Source: Streptomyces sp. JB150 (GTDB lineage: Bacteria > Actinomycetota > Actinomycetes > Streptomycetales > Streptomycetaceae). Taken from it: 64,000 bases of DNA. A program made the position numbers and the translations under genes. Of this stretch, positions 16,535-25,106 are shown piece by piece. How positions within the stretch are numbered: position 1 is the first letter of the stretch; every line of letters begins with the position of its first letter. A model generated the notes under the pieces. It saw only the letters and a program-made list of their open reading frames with translations. It was not told the DNA's origin and ran no database searches. The stretch is from contig NZ_CP049780.1 of assembly GCF_011193355.1 (NCBI RefSeq), positions 755,686-819,685 on the forward strand. The letters run 5' to 3'.

Positions 16535-19387
16535 ATGGCCCCGCCCCTCTCCCGCCGCGCCCTTCTCCAGTCGGCGATCCTCGCCGCGGCCACCCCCGGC
16601 CTCGCCGCCACCTCCACGCCGGCCACCGCGTCCGCCGGGGGCGCCACCACCGCCACCACCGCCACCACCACGACCCCCGCAACCACCCTCCCCGCACCGG
16701 CCGCCTGGAAGCTGCGCCCCTTCGCCCTCAAGGACGTGACCCTCGGACCGGGCCTCTTCGCCGGCAAGCGGCAGCTGATGCTCGACCACGCCCGCGGCTA
16801 CGACGCGAACCGGCTGCTCCAGGTCTTCCGCGCCAACGCCGGCCTCCCGACCGGCGGCGCGGTCGCCCCCGGCGGCTGGGAGGGCCTGGACGGGGAGGCC
16901 AACGGCAACCTCCGCGGCCACTACACCGGCCACTTCCTCACCATGCTGTCCCAGGCGTTCGCGAGCACCGGCGACCAGGTGTACGCGGACCGGATCCGCA
17001 CCATGGTGGGCGCCCTGGCCGAGGTCCGCGAGGCACTGCGCCGGGACCCGGTGGTGCTGCCCGCGGCGGGCCGCTTCGGCCGGGCGGTGGAGTACGTCCG
17101 CGGCTCGTACCAGTACGTCGACCTGCCCCGCAACGTCCTCGCCGGAAGCCCGGCGATCACCCTCGCCGCCTGGGTCAAGCCCACCCACGCGAGCACGTGG
17201 GCCCGCGTCCTCGACTGCGGCGACGACACCGCCCGCTACCTGTACCTGGCCGCGCGCAGCGGCGGTGGCGCCCCGCGCTTCGCCCTCACCACCGACGGAC
17301 CCGGCGCCGAGCAGGGCATCGACGGCACCGCGCCGCTCCCCCTCGACCGGTGGAGCCACCTCGCGGTGACCCTCGCCGACGGCACCGGCACGCTGTACGT
17401 CAACGGCACCGCCGTGGCCCGCAACGCCGCCATGACCCTCACCCCGGCGAGCCTCGGCACCCCCGCCCACGCCTGGCTGGGCCGTTCCGCCTTCCCCGCC
17501 GACCCCGTCTTCGCGGGCGCCTTCGGCGGCTTCGACGTCTGGTCGCGCGCCCTGACCCCCGCCGAGATCGCCGGCCTGCAGGACAGCCGCCCCGCCGACG
17601 CCCCGGCCGGACGCGGCGACCTGGCCTCGTACGCCTTCGACGAGACCGACGGGTCCACCTTCGCCGACGCCTCCGGCCGCGGCCTGACCGCCACCCTGCG
17701 CCGCACCTGGGGCGGACCGAGCCATCCCGGCTTCCTCGCGGCGTACCCCGAGACCCAGTTCATCGAGCTGGAGTCGATGACCCGCGGCGACTACACCCGC
17801 GTCTGGGCGCCCTACTACACCGCGCACAAGATCCTGCGCGGCCTCTTGGACGCCCACCTCGCCACCGGCGACGAGCGGGCCCTCGACCTCGCGTCCGGCC
17901 TGTGCGACTGGATGCACTCCCGGCTCTCCCGGCTGCCCGGCGCGACCCTCCAGCGCATGTGGGGCATCTTCTCCAGCGGCGAGTTCGGCGGCATCGTCGA
18001 GGCGGTCGTCGACCTGCACGCCCTCACCGGCAAGCCCGAACACCTCGCCCTGGCAAGGCTGTTCGACCTCGACCGGCTCATCGACGCGTGTGCCGCGAAC
18101 ACCGACGTCCTCGACGGACTGCACGCCAACCAGCACATCCCCATCTTCACCGGATACGTCCGGCTGTACGACGCGACGGGCGAGGAGCGCTACCTCACCG
18201 CCGCGAAGAACTTCTGGCGCATGGTCGTACCGCACCGCATGTACGGCATCGGCGGCACCAGCACCGGCGAGTTCTGGAAGGCGCGGGACGCCATCGCGGG
18301 CACGCTCGGCGCCACCACGGCGGAGACCTGCTGCGCCTACAACCTGCTCAAGCTGAGCCGGACCCTGTTCTTCCACGAGCAGGACCCGGCGTACATGGAC
18401 TACTACGAGCGGGCCCTGTACAACCAGGTCCTCGGCTCCAAGCAGGACAAGCCGGACGCGGAGAAGCCCCTCGTCACGTACTTCATCGGCCTCTCGCCCG
18501 GCCACGTCCGCGACTACACGCCCAAGCAGGGCACGACCTGCTGCGAGGGCACCGGCATGGAGAGCGCCACCAAGTACCAGGACTCGGTGTACTTCGCCCA
18601 GGCCGACGGCACCGCCCTCTACGTCAACCTCTTCAGCCCTTCCACCCTCACCTGGGCCGAACAGGGCGTCACCGTCACGCAGAACACCGACTACCCGCGC
18701 GAACAGGGCACCACGCTCACCGTGCGCGGCCGCACCACCGCGTTCGCGCTGAGGCTGCGCGTGCCGTCCTGGGCGACCGCCGGGTTCCGGGTGACCGTGA
18801 ACGGCCGCGCCGTCGACGGAACTCCGCGCCCCGGCAGCTATTTCACCGTGCGCCGCACCTGGCGCAGCGGCGACACCGTGCGGGTGAGCGTCCCCTTCCG
18901 GCTGCGGGTCGAGAAGGCCCCGGACGACCCGACGCTCCAGACCCTCTTCCACGGCCCCGTCAACCTGGTCGCCCGCAGCGCCTCGACGGACTACCTGACG
19001 TTCGGGCTGTACCGCAACGCCGCCCTCTCCGGCGACCTGCTGCCCACCTTCACCGCCGTGACCGGCAAGCCCCTCCACCTCACGCTGGACGGCACGGAGT
19101 TCGCCCCGTTCTTCGAGGGCACCGAGGACCCCACCCACGCGTACATCCGCCGCTCCGAACCCCGCGTGGTCTTCGGGGGCACCGACTCGGGCGTGGCCAA
19201 CCCGGCGAAGGCGGACCGCACGACACTGCTCGACGAGATCTGGGCGGGCGCGCCGTTCGCGAACAAGGGCGCGCTGGTGTCCCGGGTGCGGGCCACCGTG
19301 GACGCGTGGACGGCGGCGGGGCTGCTGAGCGCGGCGGACGGCGAGCGGATCGTGGCCACGGCGGGGAGGGCGACGTACGTCGCGTAG
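16535..19387 (+). CDS. Tat-exported glycoside hydrolase family 127 protein with inserted LamG domain
   Basis: A 950-residue extracellular enzyme. The signal has SRRALLQS and an Ala-rich core ending near TASA, which fits Tat export. After a Thr-rich linker the GH127 catalytic part begins (LKDVTLGPGLFAGK), is interrupted at about residues 175-385 by a concanavalin/LamG-like module (FGRAVEYVRGSYQYVDLP to ASGRGLTATL), and then resumes. The zinc site of the family is intact: Glu597 and Cys599 in AETCCAYNLL and Cys669-Cys670 in TTCCEGTGMES, matching the Glu-Cys...Cys-Cys set of the Bifidobacterium beta-L-arabinofuranosidase HypBA1. It probably releases L-arabinofuranose from plant glycans. ATG 16535 follows GAGGAG. 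Confidence 0.9.
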   Translation: MAPPLSRRALLQSAILAAATPGLAATSTPATASAGGATTATTATTTTPATTLPAPAAWKLRPFALKDVTLGPGLFAGKRQLMLDHARGYDANRLLQVFRANAGLPTGGAVAPGGWEGLDGEANGNLRGHYTGHFLTMLSQAFASTGDQVYADRIRTMVGALAEVREALRRDPVVLPAAGRFGRAVEYVRGSYQYVDLPRNVLAGSPAITLAAWVKPTHASTWARVLDCGDDTARYLYLAARSGGGAPRFALTTDGPGAEQGIDGTAPLPLDRWSHLAVTLADGTGTLYVNGTAVARNAAMTLTPASLGTPAHAWLGRSAFPADPVFAGAFGGFDVWSRALTPAEIAGLQDSRPADAPAGRGDLASYAFDETDGSTFADASGRGLTATLRRTWGGPSHPGFLAAYPETQFIELESMTRGDYTRVWAPYYTAHKILRGLLDAHLATGDERALDLASGLCDWMHSRLSRLPGATLQRMWGIFSSGEFGGIVEAVVDLHALTGKPEHLALARLFDLDRLIDACAANTDVLDGLHANQHIPIFTGYVRLYDATGEERYLTAAKNFWRMVVPHRMYGIGGTSTGEFWKARDAIAGTLGATTAETCCAYNLLKLSRTLFFHEQDPAYMDYYERALYNQVLGSKQDKPDAEKPLVTYFIGLSPGHVRDYTPKQGTTCCEGTGMESATKYQDSVYFAQADGTALYVNLFSPSTLTWAEQGVTVTQNTDYPREQGTTLTVRGRTTAFALRLRVPSWATAGFRVTVNGRAVDGTPRPGSYFTVRRTWRSGDTVRVSVPFRLRVEKAPDDPTLQTLFHGPVNLVARSASTDYLTFGLYRNAALSGDLLPTFTAVTGKPLHLTLDGTEFAPFFEGTEDPTHAYIRRSEPRVVFGGTDSGVANPAKADRTTLLDEIWAGAPFANKGALVSRVRATVDAWTAAGLLSAADGERIVATAGRATYVA

Positions 19388-19451
19388 GGCCGCCGGACCC
19401 GCCTGACGGGCACTAGGAAGGCGGTGACCGGCGGGCGGGCCGTGCCGGTGG

Positions 19452-20243
19452 TCAGGACCTGCGGCGCGGCTTGCCCCGCTTGGCGCTCTTGGCGGCACCG
19501 GCGGAGCGGGCGCGCGAGTTCTTGCCCGCCGTACGGGCGCCGGCCGCGGGCTTCCGCGCCCTTCCGCCCGTCCCGGCCTTCTCCGGCTTACCCGCCTTCT
19601 CGGTCTTCCCTGTCTTCTCCGGCTGCGGGCGGGTGCGGCCGCGGGTGCTGTTGACCGTGCGGCCGCGGACGATGCCGATGAAGTCCTCGACCAGGTCGGT
19701 CGTGGCCTCCTCCGGCCAGGACAGGGCGACGCTGGACTGGGGGGCGTCCGCGACCGGCCGGTAAGTGAGATCGCGGCGGTGGTGCAGGCGGGCCAGGGAC
19801 TGCGGCACGACCAGGACGCCGATGTTCGCCGCCACCAGCTCGATCGCGTCCGCCGTGGTGGCGGGGCGCTCGAAGGCGGGCTCGCCCGGCGGACGGTCCC
19901 AGCCGAGGACGTCGTCGAGGGGGTGCAGGACCACCTCGTCGGCGAGGTCGTCGAGGGTGACCTCGTCCGCCGCGGTGATCACGTGGTCCTTGGGGACCAC
20001 GACGACGGTGGTCTCGGTGTAGAGGGGGATCGCGCTGAGGACCGTACGGTCGACGGGAAGGCGGACCAGGCCCGCGTCCGCGCGACCGTCCCGCAGGACG
20101 TCGCCGGCCTCGGCGGGCTCCACCTGAAGAAGCGTGAGGGGGACGTCGGGCGAGCGCTGCTCCCAGACCCGCACCCACTTGGCGGGCGTCACTCCGGGGA
20201 CGTACGCGAGCCGGAACGAGGGGGAATCCGCCGAGTCGGTCAT
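19452..20243 (-). CDS. LysR-type substrate-binding domain protein without HTH, with histone-like basic tail
   Basis: A 263-residue protein starting directly with the LysR effector-binding fold (FRLAYVPGVTPAKWVRVWEQ, then LVRLPVDR, VVVPKDHVI and ANIGVLVVPQSLARL); the usual N-terminal winged helix is absent and there is no room for it upstream. From about residue 195 the sequence becomes a Lys/Arg/Ala/Gly/Pro tail (repeated GK and EKAGKPEKAG, ending RRRS) like a histone H1 or HU tail, which could bind DNA non-specifically. A ligand-sensing role with altered DNA contact is an inference. ATG at 20241-20243. Divergent from the DUF5997 gene with only 58 bases between. Confidence 0.75.
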   Translation of the reverse strand: MTDSADSPSFRLAYVPGVTPAKWVRVWEQRSPDVPLTLLQVEPAEAGDVLRDGRADAGLVRLPVDRTVLSAIPLYTETTVVVVPKDHVITAADEVTLDDLADEVVLHPLDDVLGWDRPPGEPAFERPATTADAIELVAANIGVLVVPQSLARLHHRRDLTYRPVADAPQSSVALSWPEEATTDLVEDFIGIVRGRTVNSTRGRTRPQPEKTGKTEKAGKPEKAGTGGRARKPAAGARTAGKNSRARSAGAAKSAKRGKPRRRS

Positions 20244-20301
20244 TCCGCCAGGTTACCGGCTGTGGTCAGAGGCCCCGTCGGCGGCCGATAGTCTGGACTG
20301 C

Positions 20302-20703
20302 ATGACGTCGCACCAGAGCACCCAGACGATGAAGCCCGCGACCGCGGCGAAGAAGCTGGGTGTGTACCTCCCCGCCACCCCCGCCGAGTTCCAGGAGGGT
20401 GTCGTCTCGCGCGCCGAGCTGAACGAGCTCCAGGCGAACCCGCCGGAGTGGCTGCGGGAACTGCGACGCAACGGTCCGCACCCCCGTCCGGTGGTCGCGG
20501 CGAAGCTGGGCGTCTCCATCGCCGGTCTCGCCCGCGCCGGGGTCACGGAAGCGCTGACCACCGAGCAGATCGAGGCGCTGAAGCAGGAGCGGCCCGAGTG
20601 GCTGGAGAAGGAGCGCGCCACGCAGGCCGAGGTCCGCAAGGAGGCGGCCCGGCTGAAGCAGCGCGCCGCCGAACGCGCGCAGCAGGGCGACGCGGGCGCC
20701 TGA
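20302..20703 (+). CDS. DUF5997 family protein
   Basis: A 133-residue protein of an actinobacterial family with no assigned role. The core (TAAKKLGVYLPATPAEFQEG, then LNELQANPPEWLRELRRNGP and RPVVAAKLGVSIAGLARAG) is conserved; it contains a short segment that could be a degenerate helix-turn-helix. The C-terminus is a charged helix (Glu/Lys/Arg/Gln). It is divergent from the LysR-like ligand-binding gene, so shared regulation is possible. ATG at 20302 has no clear ribosome site and may be translated from a short leader. Confidence 0.8.
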   Translation: MTSHQSTQTMKPATAAKKLGVYLPATPAEFQEGVVSRAELNELQANPPEWLRELRRNGPHPRPVVAAKLGVSIAGLARAGVTEALTTEQIEALKQERPEWLEKERATQAEVRKEAARLKQRAAERAQQGDAGA

Positions 20704-20754
20704 CGTCGCCCACCAGGCCGTGCCGGCGCCCCGGAGTCAGGCCGCCCGTCGCTG

Positions 20755-21240
20755 CTAGGGGCACCCGGTGCAGGGTGCGGAGGGCCGCGCCGCCGCGAGG
20801 GTGAGCACACCGTCCACCGTACGAGCCGGCCGCGCGCGCCCCTCGAGTTCGTCGAGCCGCTTCAGCAGGTCGTAGCCCTCGCACAGCACGGTCTCATGGC
20901 CGCCGTAGGACTCCAGGTTGATCACCGCGGCCTCCACATGCCGGAATTCGGACAAGAGCACCGGCACGATGGGAACGCCCCAGGCGAGCGCGGCACCGGC
21001 CCGGGGGTAGAGCGAGGGCAGCAGCTCGGCGCCGCTCGCGTTGCGGATCGTTTCGGCGTCACCGGCGCTGTGCGTCGTGAGGCATAAGCGGGCGTGCTCG
21101 ATCACCCGGGCGAGCACCCGGAAGTCCTCAAGGGGCAGCTCGACCGCCAGAAGCTCACCGGGCGACGGGACGTCGGCAAAGTGCCCGCCTCCGGACGCTT
21201 CCTGCCCCTCTTGACGACGTCTGCGTCTCCACGGCGCCAC
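20755..21240 (-). CDS. Hypothetical protein
   Basis: A 161-residue protein I cannot place. It starts with a basic patch (VAPWRRRRRQ), and the middle is a compact alpha/beta sequence with LPLEDFRVLARVIEHARLC and AWGVPIVPVLLSEF. It ends in a Cys-containing APCTGCP. The GTG at 21238-21240 is chosen because GGGGGGAG stands before it; the frame remains open 43 codons upstream but that part looks like Pro/Gly-rich non-coding sequence. It is divergent from the first MarR gene and shares a promoter region with GACAAC repeats, so it may belong to the same regulon. Confidence 0.6.
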   Translation of the reverse strand: MAPWRRRRRQEGQEASGGGHFADVPSPGELLAVELPLEDFRVLARVIEHARLCLTTHSAGDAETIRNASGAELLPSLYPRAGAALAWGVPIVPVLLSEFRHVEAAVINLESYGGHETVLCEGYDLLKRLDELEGRARPARTVDGVLTLAAARPSAPCTGCP

Positions 21241-21563
21241 ACCGCTCCCCCCTGAGCACCCGGCCGGATCACCCGACGCACCGGCCGGACCACCCGGCCC
21301 CGACGGCCTTCGTGTGATGTCTCCTGCGCCGAGCGTAGCCGGTACACGACAACTATTGCCACCGGACAACTGTCACCCCGGTCGCGCCGGCCGCAGCCCG
21401 CCCCGCCGGACGCACGGCACAACCCTCAGGAAAGCGGCGTTCCCACTCGCGCGTGGCCCTACGATGGCCCGGCTGGCGGTGCTTGCTCGGCGGCTCCTCG
21501 GGTACCGCGTTGGAATGTGGGTGTTGTCCTGATGGGCAGGCGTATACGGAAAGTGATGCGTTC
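21241..21563. promoter_or_regulatory. Divergent promoter region with GACAACT direct repeats
   Basis: This 323-base gap holds no gene. GACAACTATTGCC (21348-21360) and GACAACTGTC (21365-21374) repeat the GACAACT core 17 bases apart; the first resembles the 13-base palindrome upstream of rsbR (27977-27989; nine of twelve aligned bases agree). They are candidate binding sites for one of the three MarR proteins of the island. Confidence 0.4.
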
Positions 21564-22070
21564 GTGACTGGTCTCGACGGTTCCGGGGACGACCCGGCAG
21601 GCGGGCCGGGCGACGATGCCATGGCCCTCGCCCTGCAGATCGCCGATGCCGTGGACGGTCTCACGACCCTGTGGTCGATTGCCGCGCAGGAAGCGCGGAT
21701 GCGACTGTCGCCGCACCAGTTACGGGCCCTGCAGATCCTGAGAGCCGCGCCGGGGCTCAACCTGACCACTCTGGCGGAGAGCATGGACATAGGGATGCCC
21801 ACCGCCAGCCGCCTGTGCGACCGGCTGGAGGCGGCCGGTCTGCTGGAACGCGTACTGCACCCGTTGAAGCGCCGGGAGGTACAGCTGAACCTCACGGGCC
21901 ACGGTCAGCAGGTCCTCGACGAGGTGGCCTCCCGCAGGACACGGGCCCTCGCCGAGGCCCTCGCCGGCATGGAGACGGACGAGCGGGAAGCACTGGCCCG
22001 CGGTATGCGCGGGTTCCTGCAGGCGCAGGACGGCCTTCTGCCGGGCGCCGACCGGCCCTACGCCCCGTGA
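21564..22070 (+). CDS. MarR-family regulator (island copy 1)
   Basis: A 168-residue winged-helix protein. The DNA-binding part spans about residues 50-115, with LRALQILRAAPGLNLTTLAE, a recognition helix around MPTASRLCDRLEAAGLLER, and a wing at LKRREVQLNLTGHG; helices at both ends would form the dimer. GTG at 21564 was chosen since GGAAAG lies upstream. The recognition helix S/T-RLCDRL is shared with two other MarR genes within 9 kb, which are clearly paralogues. Its stop overlaps the stop of the convergent GAF/PP2C gene by 13 bases. A role in controlling the phosphatase or stressosome genes is inferred from position. Confidence 0.9.
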   Translation: MTGLDGSGDDPAGGPGDDAMALALQIADAVDGLTTLWSIAAQEARMRLSPHQLRALQILRAAPGLNLTTLAESMDIGMPTASRLCDRLEAAGLLERVLHPLKRREVQLNLTGHGQQVLDEVASRRTRALAEALAGMETDEREALARGMRGFLQAQDGLLPGADRPYAP

Positions 22071-23275
22071 TCCGGCCGGTCCGCCCCACCGGCCGGCCGG
22101 CCGGTCCAGTCCAGGCACACCACGGCGGCGTCGGACATCAGTTCGCTGCTGCCGAAGTGCTCGATCATCCCGGCGACCACCGCACGCGCCGTCTCGTGCG
22201 GGGGTGAGGGGCGAGTGGCGCTGAGCACCTGGCGCAGCGCCTGTTCACCGAACGCGTCCCCGGCAGCGGAGCGGGTGTCGTGCACGCCGGTGCTCACCAC
22301 GATCAGCCGGTCGCCGGGCTCGACCTGGAAGGTCTGCTCCTCGTACAGCGTCTCCTCGAACATGCCGAGCGGGAGCTGCGCCTCCAACGCGATGCGCTCC
22401 GTGTGACCATCCCGCTGACGGAACAGTTGCGGCGACCCGGCGTCGACCGCGGCCACCCTGCCGGTGGCCAGGTCGAATCTCAGCAGCAGTGTGGAGGCGT
22501 ACGCCTTGCCGCCGTACTGGGCGAAGACCGCCTGGTCGGCGAGCGAGGCCTGGTCGGCCAGGCCTATGCCTGCCCGGCGGGCGTTGCGCAGGGCACCGAC
22601 GGTGAGGCTGGTCAGCAGCGAGGCCTCGATGCCCTGGCCCATGCCGTCGGTGACCGTGAGGACGAGGTGGTCGGCGCTCGTGGACCAGTCGAAGTTGTCG
22701 CCGCCGATGGCGTAGGCCGGTTCCAGGTGGGCACCGATCGTGTATTCCGCGCGGGCGCAGCCGCGTCCCGGCAGCAGCTGCCACTGCATCTCGGCGGCGA
22801 GGGTGAGGCGCCGGGTGCGCCGGGCCTGGAGGTAGAGGTCGGTGTCCCGGCCCGCGGTGGCGACCTCGTGGCCGAGTGCGGTGGCGAACTCCGACAGCTG
22901 GAGCACGGTGTCCGGATCCGCCGCCCCTGCGGGCAGCCGCACGCTGAGGATGCCGAGGCGGTCGCCGCGCACCGTGATGGGCAGGTGCACCAGGTGGCCG
23001 GCGCGCTCGCGCAGCACCTCGACCACCGGGCTCTGGGCGACGAAGGCGCTGCCCGCCGGGCCGTCCTGAGCGGGCACCGGGGAGCCGGTGTGCGGCAGAT
23101 GGGAGACCGGTTGCAGCACCGACAGGCCGTAGTCGGCCAGCAGCAGCTTCACCTCTTGGGCGCCGGCCCGGTCGGCGAGCAGGCGGCGCGCGGTGGCGAC
23201 CAGAGCGTGGGGTGGGGCTGCGCGCAGCTGCGCCTCCGCCGAGGGAAGCGGATCAGAGATATTCACGGCATCCAC
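22058..23275 (-). CDS. GAF-like/SpoIIE-type PP2C protein (copy A) with altered metal site
   Basis: A 405-residue cytosolic protein. Residues about 1-145 form a GAF-like sensor (LLLADYGLSVLQPVSHLPHT, then VHLPITVRGDRLGILSVRLP); about 165-395 form a SpoIIE/RsbU-type phosphatase. The first metal motif reads GGDNFD and the second DGMGQG, both with Asp, but the third, normally TDG, is STGV, and the C-terminal DD is SD. The family dephosphorylates STAS antagonists; loss of an Asp ligand makes activity uncertain. Paired and convergent with a MarR gene. A paralogue sits at 28038-29228. The ATG at 23273-23275 starts MDAVNISD. Confidence 0.85.
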   Translation of the reverse strand: MDAVNISDPLPSAEAQLRAAPPHALVATARRLLADRAGAQEVKLLLADYGLSVLQPVSHLPHTGSPVPAQDGPAGSAFVAQSPVVEVLRERAGHLVHLPITVRGDRLGILSVRLPAGAADPDTVLQLSEFATALGHEVATAGRDTDLYLQARRTRRLTLAAEMQWQLLPGRGCARAEYTIGAHLEPAYAIGGDNFDWSTSADHLVLTVTDGMGQGIEASLLTSLTVGALRNARRAGIGLADQASLADQAVFAQYGGKAYASTLLLRFDLATGRVAAVDAGSPQLFRQRDGHTERIALEAQLPLGMFEETLYEEQTFQVEPGDRLIVVSTGVHDTRSAAGDAFGEQALRQVLSATRPSPPHETARAVVAGMIEHFGSSELMSDAAVVCLDWTGRPAGGADRPDHGA

Positions 23276-23318
23276 TCTCTCGCGGGGTGAGCTCCACGCT
23301 ACCGCGCCGGAGACCGGT

Positions 23319-25106
23319 TCAAGCGGGTTCGCTTCTTCCTGCCGGATCGGTGTGCGTTTCGTCCTCCTGCCGTCGCGCCGGAACGTGGCACAGGAGCAGG
23401 CACACGTCGTCGTCGCGCGCGGAGTCGTGCAGGAGTCGCGTGACCACGGTGTCGGCGGCCGCGTCGAGGTCCTGTTCCGTCTCCGGGGCAGGCAGTGCGC
23501 CCAGCGCGTCCGCCAGGCGTTCGATGCCGGGGTCGATGCCGAGCGCCCGCCGTTCGACCAGCCCGTCCGTGTACAGCATCAGGGTGCCGCCGGGTGGCAG
23601 GGCGGTGGTGTGATCGGCGTAGACGCAGTCGAGGGGGATGCCGAGCATGGGGCCGGGTCTGTCCCGCAGGACGCTCACGCCGCCGTCGTCGGAGCACACG
23701 ATGGCGGGCGGGTGGCCGGCCGACGCCCAGACCGCTTCCCGCTTCCCCGGGGAGACGCGGGCGATGAGCGCGGTGGCGTACAGCTCCGGTTGCAGGTGGC
23801 GCAGCATGCGGTGGAGCAGTGTCAGGATTGCGCCGGGGGTGGCGTTGTCGATGGCGTAGGCGCGCAGGGCCGTGCGCAGTTGCCCCATCACGATGGCGGC
23901 GTGCAGCCCGTGGCCGGTGACGTCCCCGATGACGGTCAGCAGGCTTCCGTCGGGCTGCAGGAAGGCGTCGTACCAGTCGCCGCCGATGTTCATCCCCCGG
24001 GTGGCGGGCAGGTAGCGCGCGGCCAGCTGCAGACCGGGTACGGCGGGCAGGTCGGTGAGCTGGGCGCGTTGCAGGCTCTCGGCGGTGTCGCGGTACTGCT
24101 CGTAGCGGCGGGCGTGGTCGAGGGCGATGCCCGCCCTGCGGGCGAGTTCGATCAGCATGATGCAGGTGTCGGCGTCGAAGCGCGGTCCGGGCGCGGTGAG
24201 CGTGAGGACGCCCAGCAGACGGTGCGGCCCGAACGGGATGGCCAGCAGGGGCCGGTCGGGCGACAGCGCCGAGGGAGGAAGGTCGTCCACGCCGGGCAGA
24301 CGGCCGGGATGCGGGCCCGCGTGCTGGGGGCGGTCCGTGCGGGCGGCGGTCACGGCGGCCGCCGCATGCTCGCGTCTGCGGTGCCCTGGCTCGTCGTCCT
24401 CGTCGAAGAGCCAGACGTCGATGTGTTCGGCGTAGTCCGGTACCAGCAGGTCGGAGACGCGGCGGACGATGGCCTCGGGGCTGAGGGAGACGGCGATGGT
24501 GGCGCTGGCGTCGGCGAGGAAGGTCAGCAGGCGGCGCGCCCGCTCGGTCTCGTCGCGCGCGGCACGCTCGGCCTCCAGCAGATCCCGCTGGGCCCGGGCG
24601 GTGGCTTCCAGCTCGGAGTGCAGCGCCAGGACGCCCTGGTTGGTGTGGTGCAGCTCTTCGCGGTGAAGCCGGACCAGGCACTGCTGTTCCTCGAGGAGGT
24701 CCAGGGCTGTCGCGGTGTGTGCGTCGGCGCGCAGGAGGGCCTCGGGCAGCAGCGGGCCGGCCACGTCACGGTCGAGGGGCGGCAGGGGCGTCGGGTGCCG
24801 CAGGTGCGGCAAGGGGCAGACGAGGGCCGGCTCGCCCTCCGGGTCCGCCGCAGACGCGTCGATGGGCCGGAGGGAGACCTCCAGTCGGCTCCCTTGGGCC
24901 GCGGTGTCGTTCCGGAGGCAGCGTACGAGTTCCCACTCGCCGCCCTGGCTCAGGCAGTGGCGCAGGCGCGCGCTGAGATCCGAGAGGAAGCGTGCCCGCT
25001 CCAGGGTGGGGGGCTGGCCGTCGGTGACGGTCCGGTCGAGGGCGGCGCGGGCCAGGGCCGCGTCGGTGACCGTCGTGATCTTCCAGACGTCGTGCGTCGC
25101 GGTCAC
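23319..25106 (-). CDS. RsbU-like phosphatase: coiled coil, GAF and PP2C/SpoIIE domains
   Basis: A 595-residue protein and the last gene of the stressosome operon. An N-terminal region of unclear fold (about 1-130) is followed by a long coiled coil (ALDLLEEQQCLVRLHREELH to about residue 200), a GAF domain (about 200-345) and a complete PP2C/SpoIIE phosphatase (about 370-570) with intact motifs GGDWYD, GDVTGHG, YTDGL and ARDDD. It should remove phosphate from a Ser/Thr-phosphorylated STAS protein, as RsbU does in Bacillus when bound by RsbT. The GTG start at 25104-25106 overlaps the upstream TGA by four bases. Confidence 0.88.
   Translation of the reverse strand: MTATHDVWKITTVTDAALARAALDRTVTDGQPPTLERARFLSDLSARLRHCLSQGGEWELVRCLRNDTAAQGSRLEVSLRPIDASAADPEGEPALVCPLPHLRHPTPLPPLDRDVAGPLLPEALLRADAHTATALDLLEEQQCLVRLHREELHHTNQGVLALHSELEATARAQRDLLEAERAARDETERARRLLTFLADASATIAVSLSPEAIVRRVSDLLVPDYAEHIDVWLFDEDDEPGHRRREHAAAAVTAARTDRPQHAGPHPGRLPGVDDLPPSALSPDRPLLAIPFGPHRLLGVLTLTAPGPRFDADTCIMLIELARRAGIALDHARRYEQYRDTAESLQRAQLTDLPAVPGLQLAARYLPATRGMNIGGDWYDAFLQPDGSLLTVIGDVTGHGLHAAIVMGQLRTALRAYAIDNATPGAILTLLHRMLRHLQPELYATALIARVSPGKREAVWASAGHPPAIVCSDDGGVSVLRDRPGPMLGIPLDCVYADHTTALPPGGTLMLYTDGLVERRALGIDPGIERLADALGALPAPETEQDLDAAADTVVTRLLHDSARDDDVCLLLCHVPARRQEDETHTDPAGRSEPA

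Noticed and set aside
16331..19498. 1055-codon minus-strand open frame
   Set aside because: Antisense to the GH127 gene, which has an export signal and intact zinc-site motifs.
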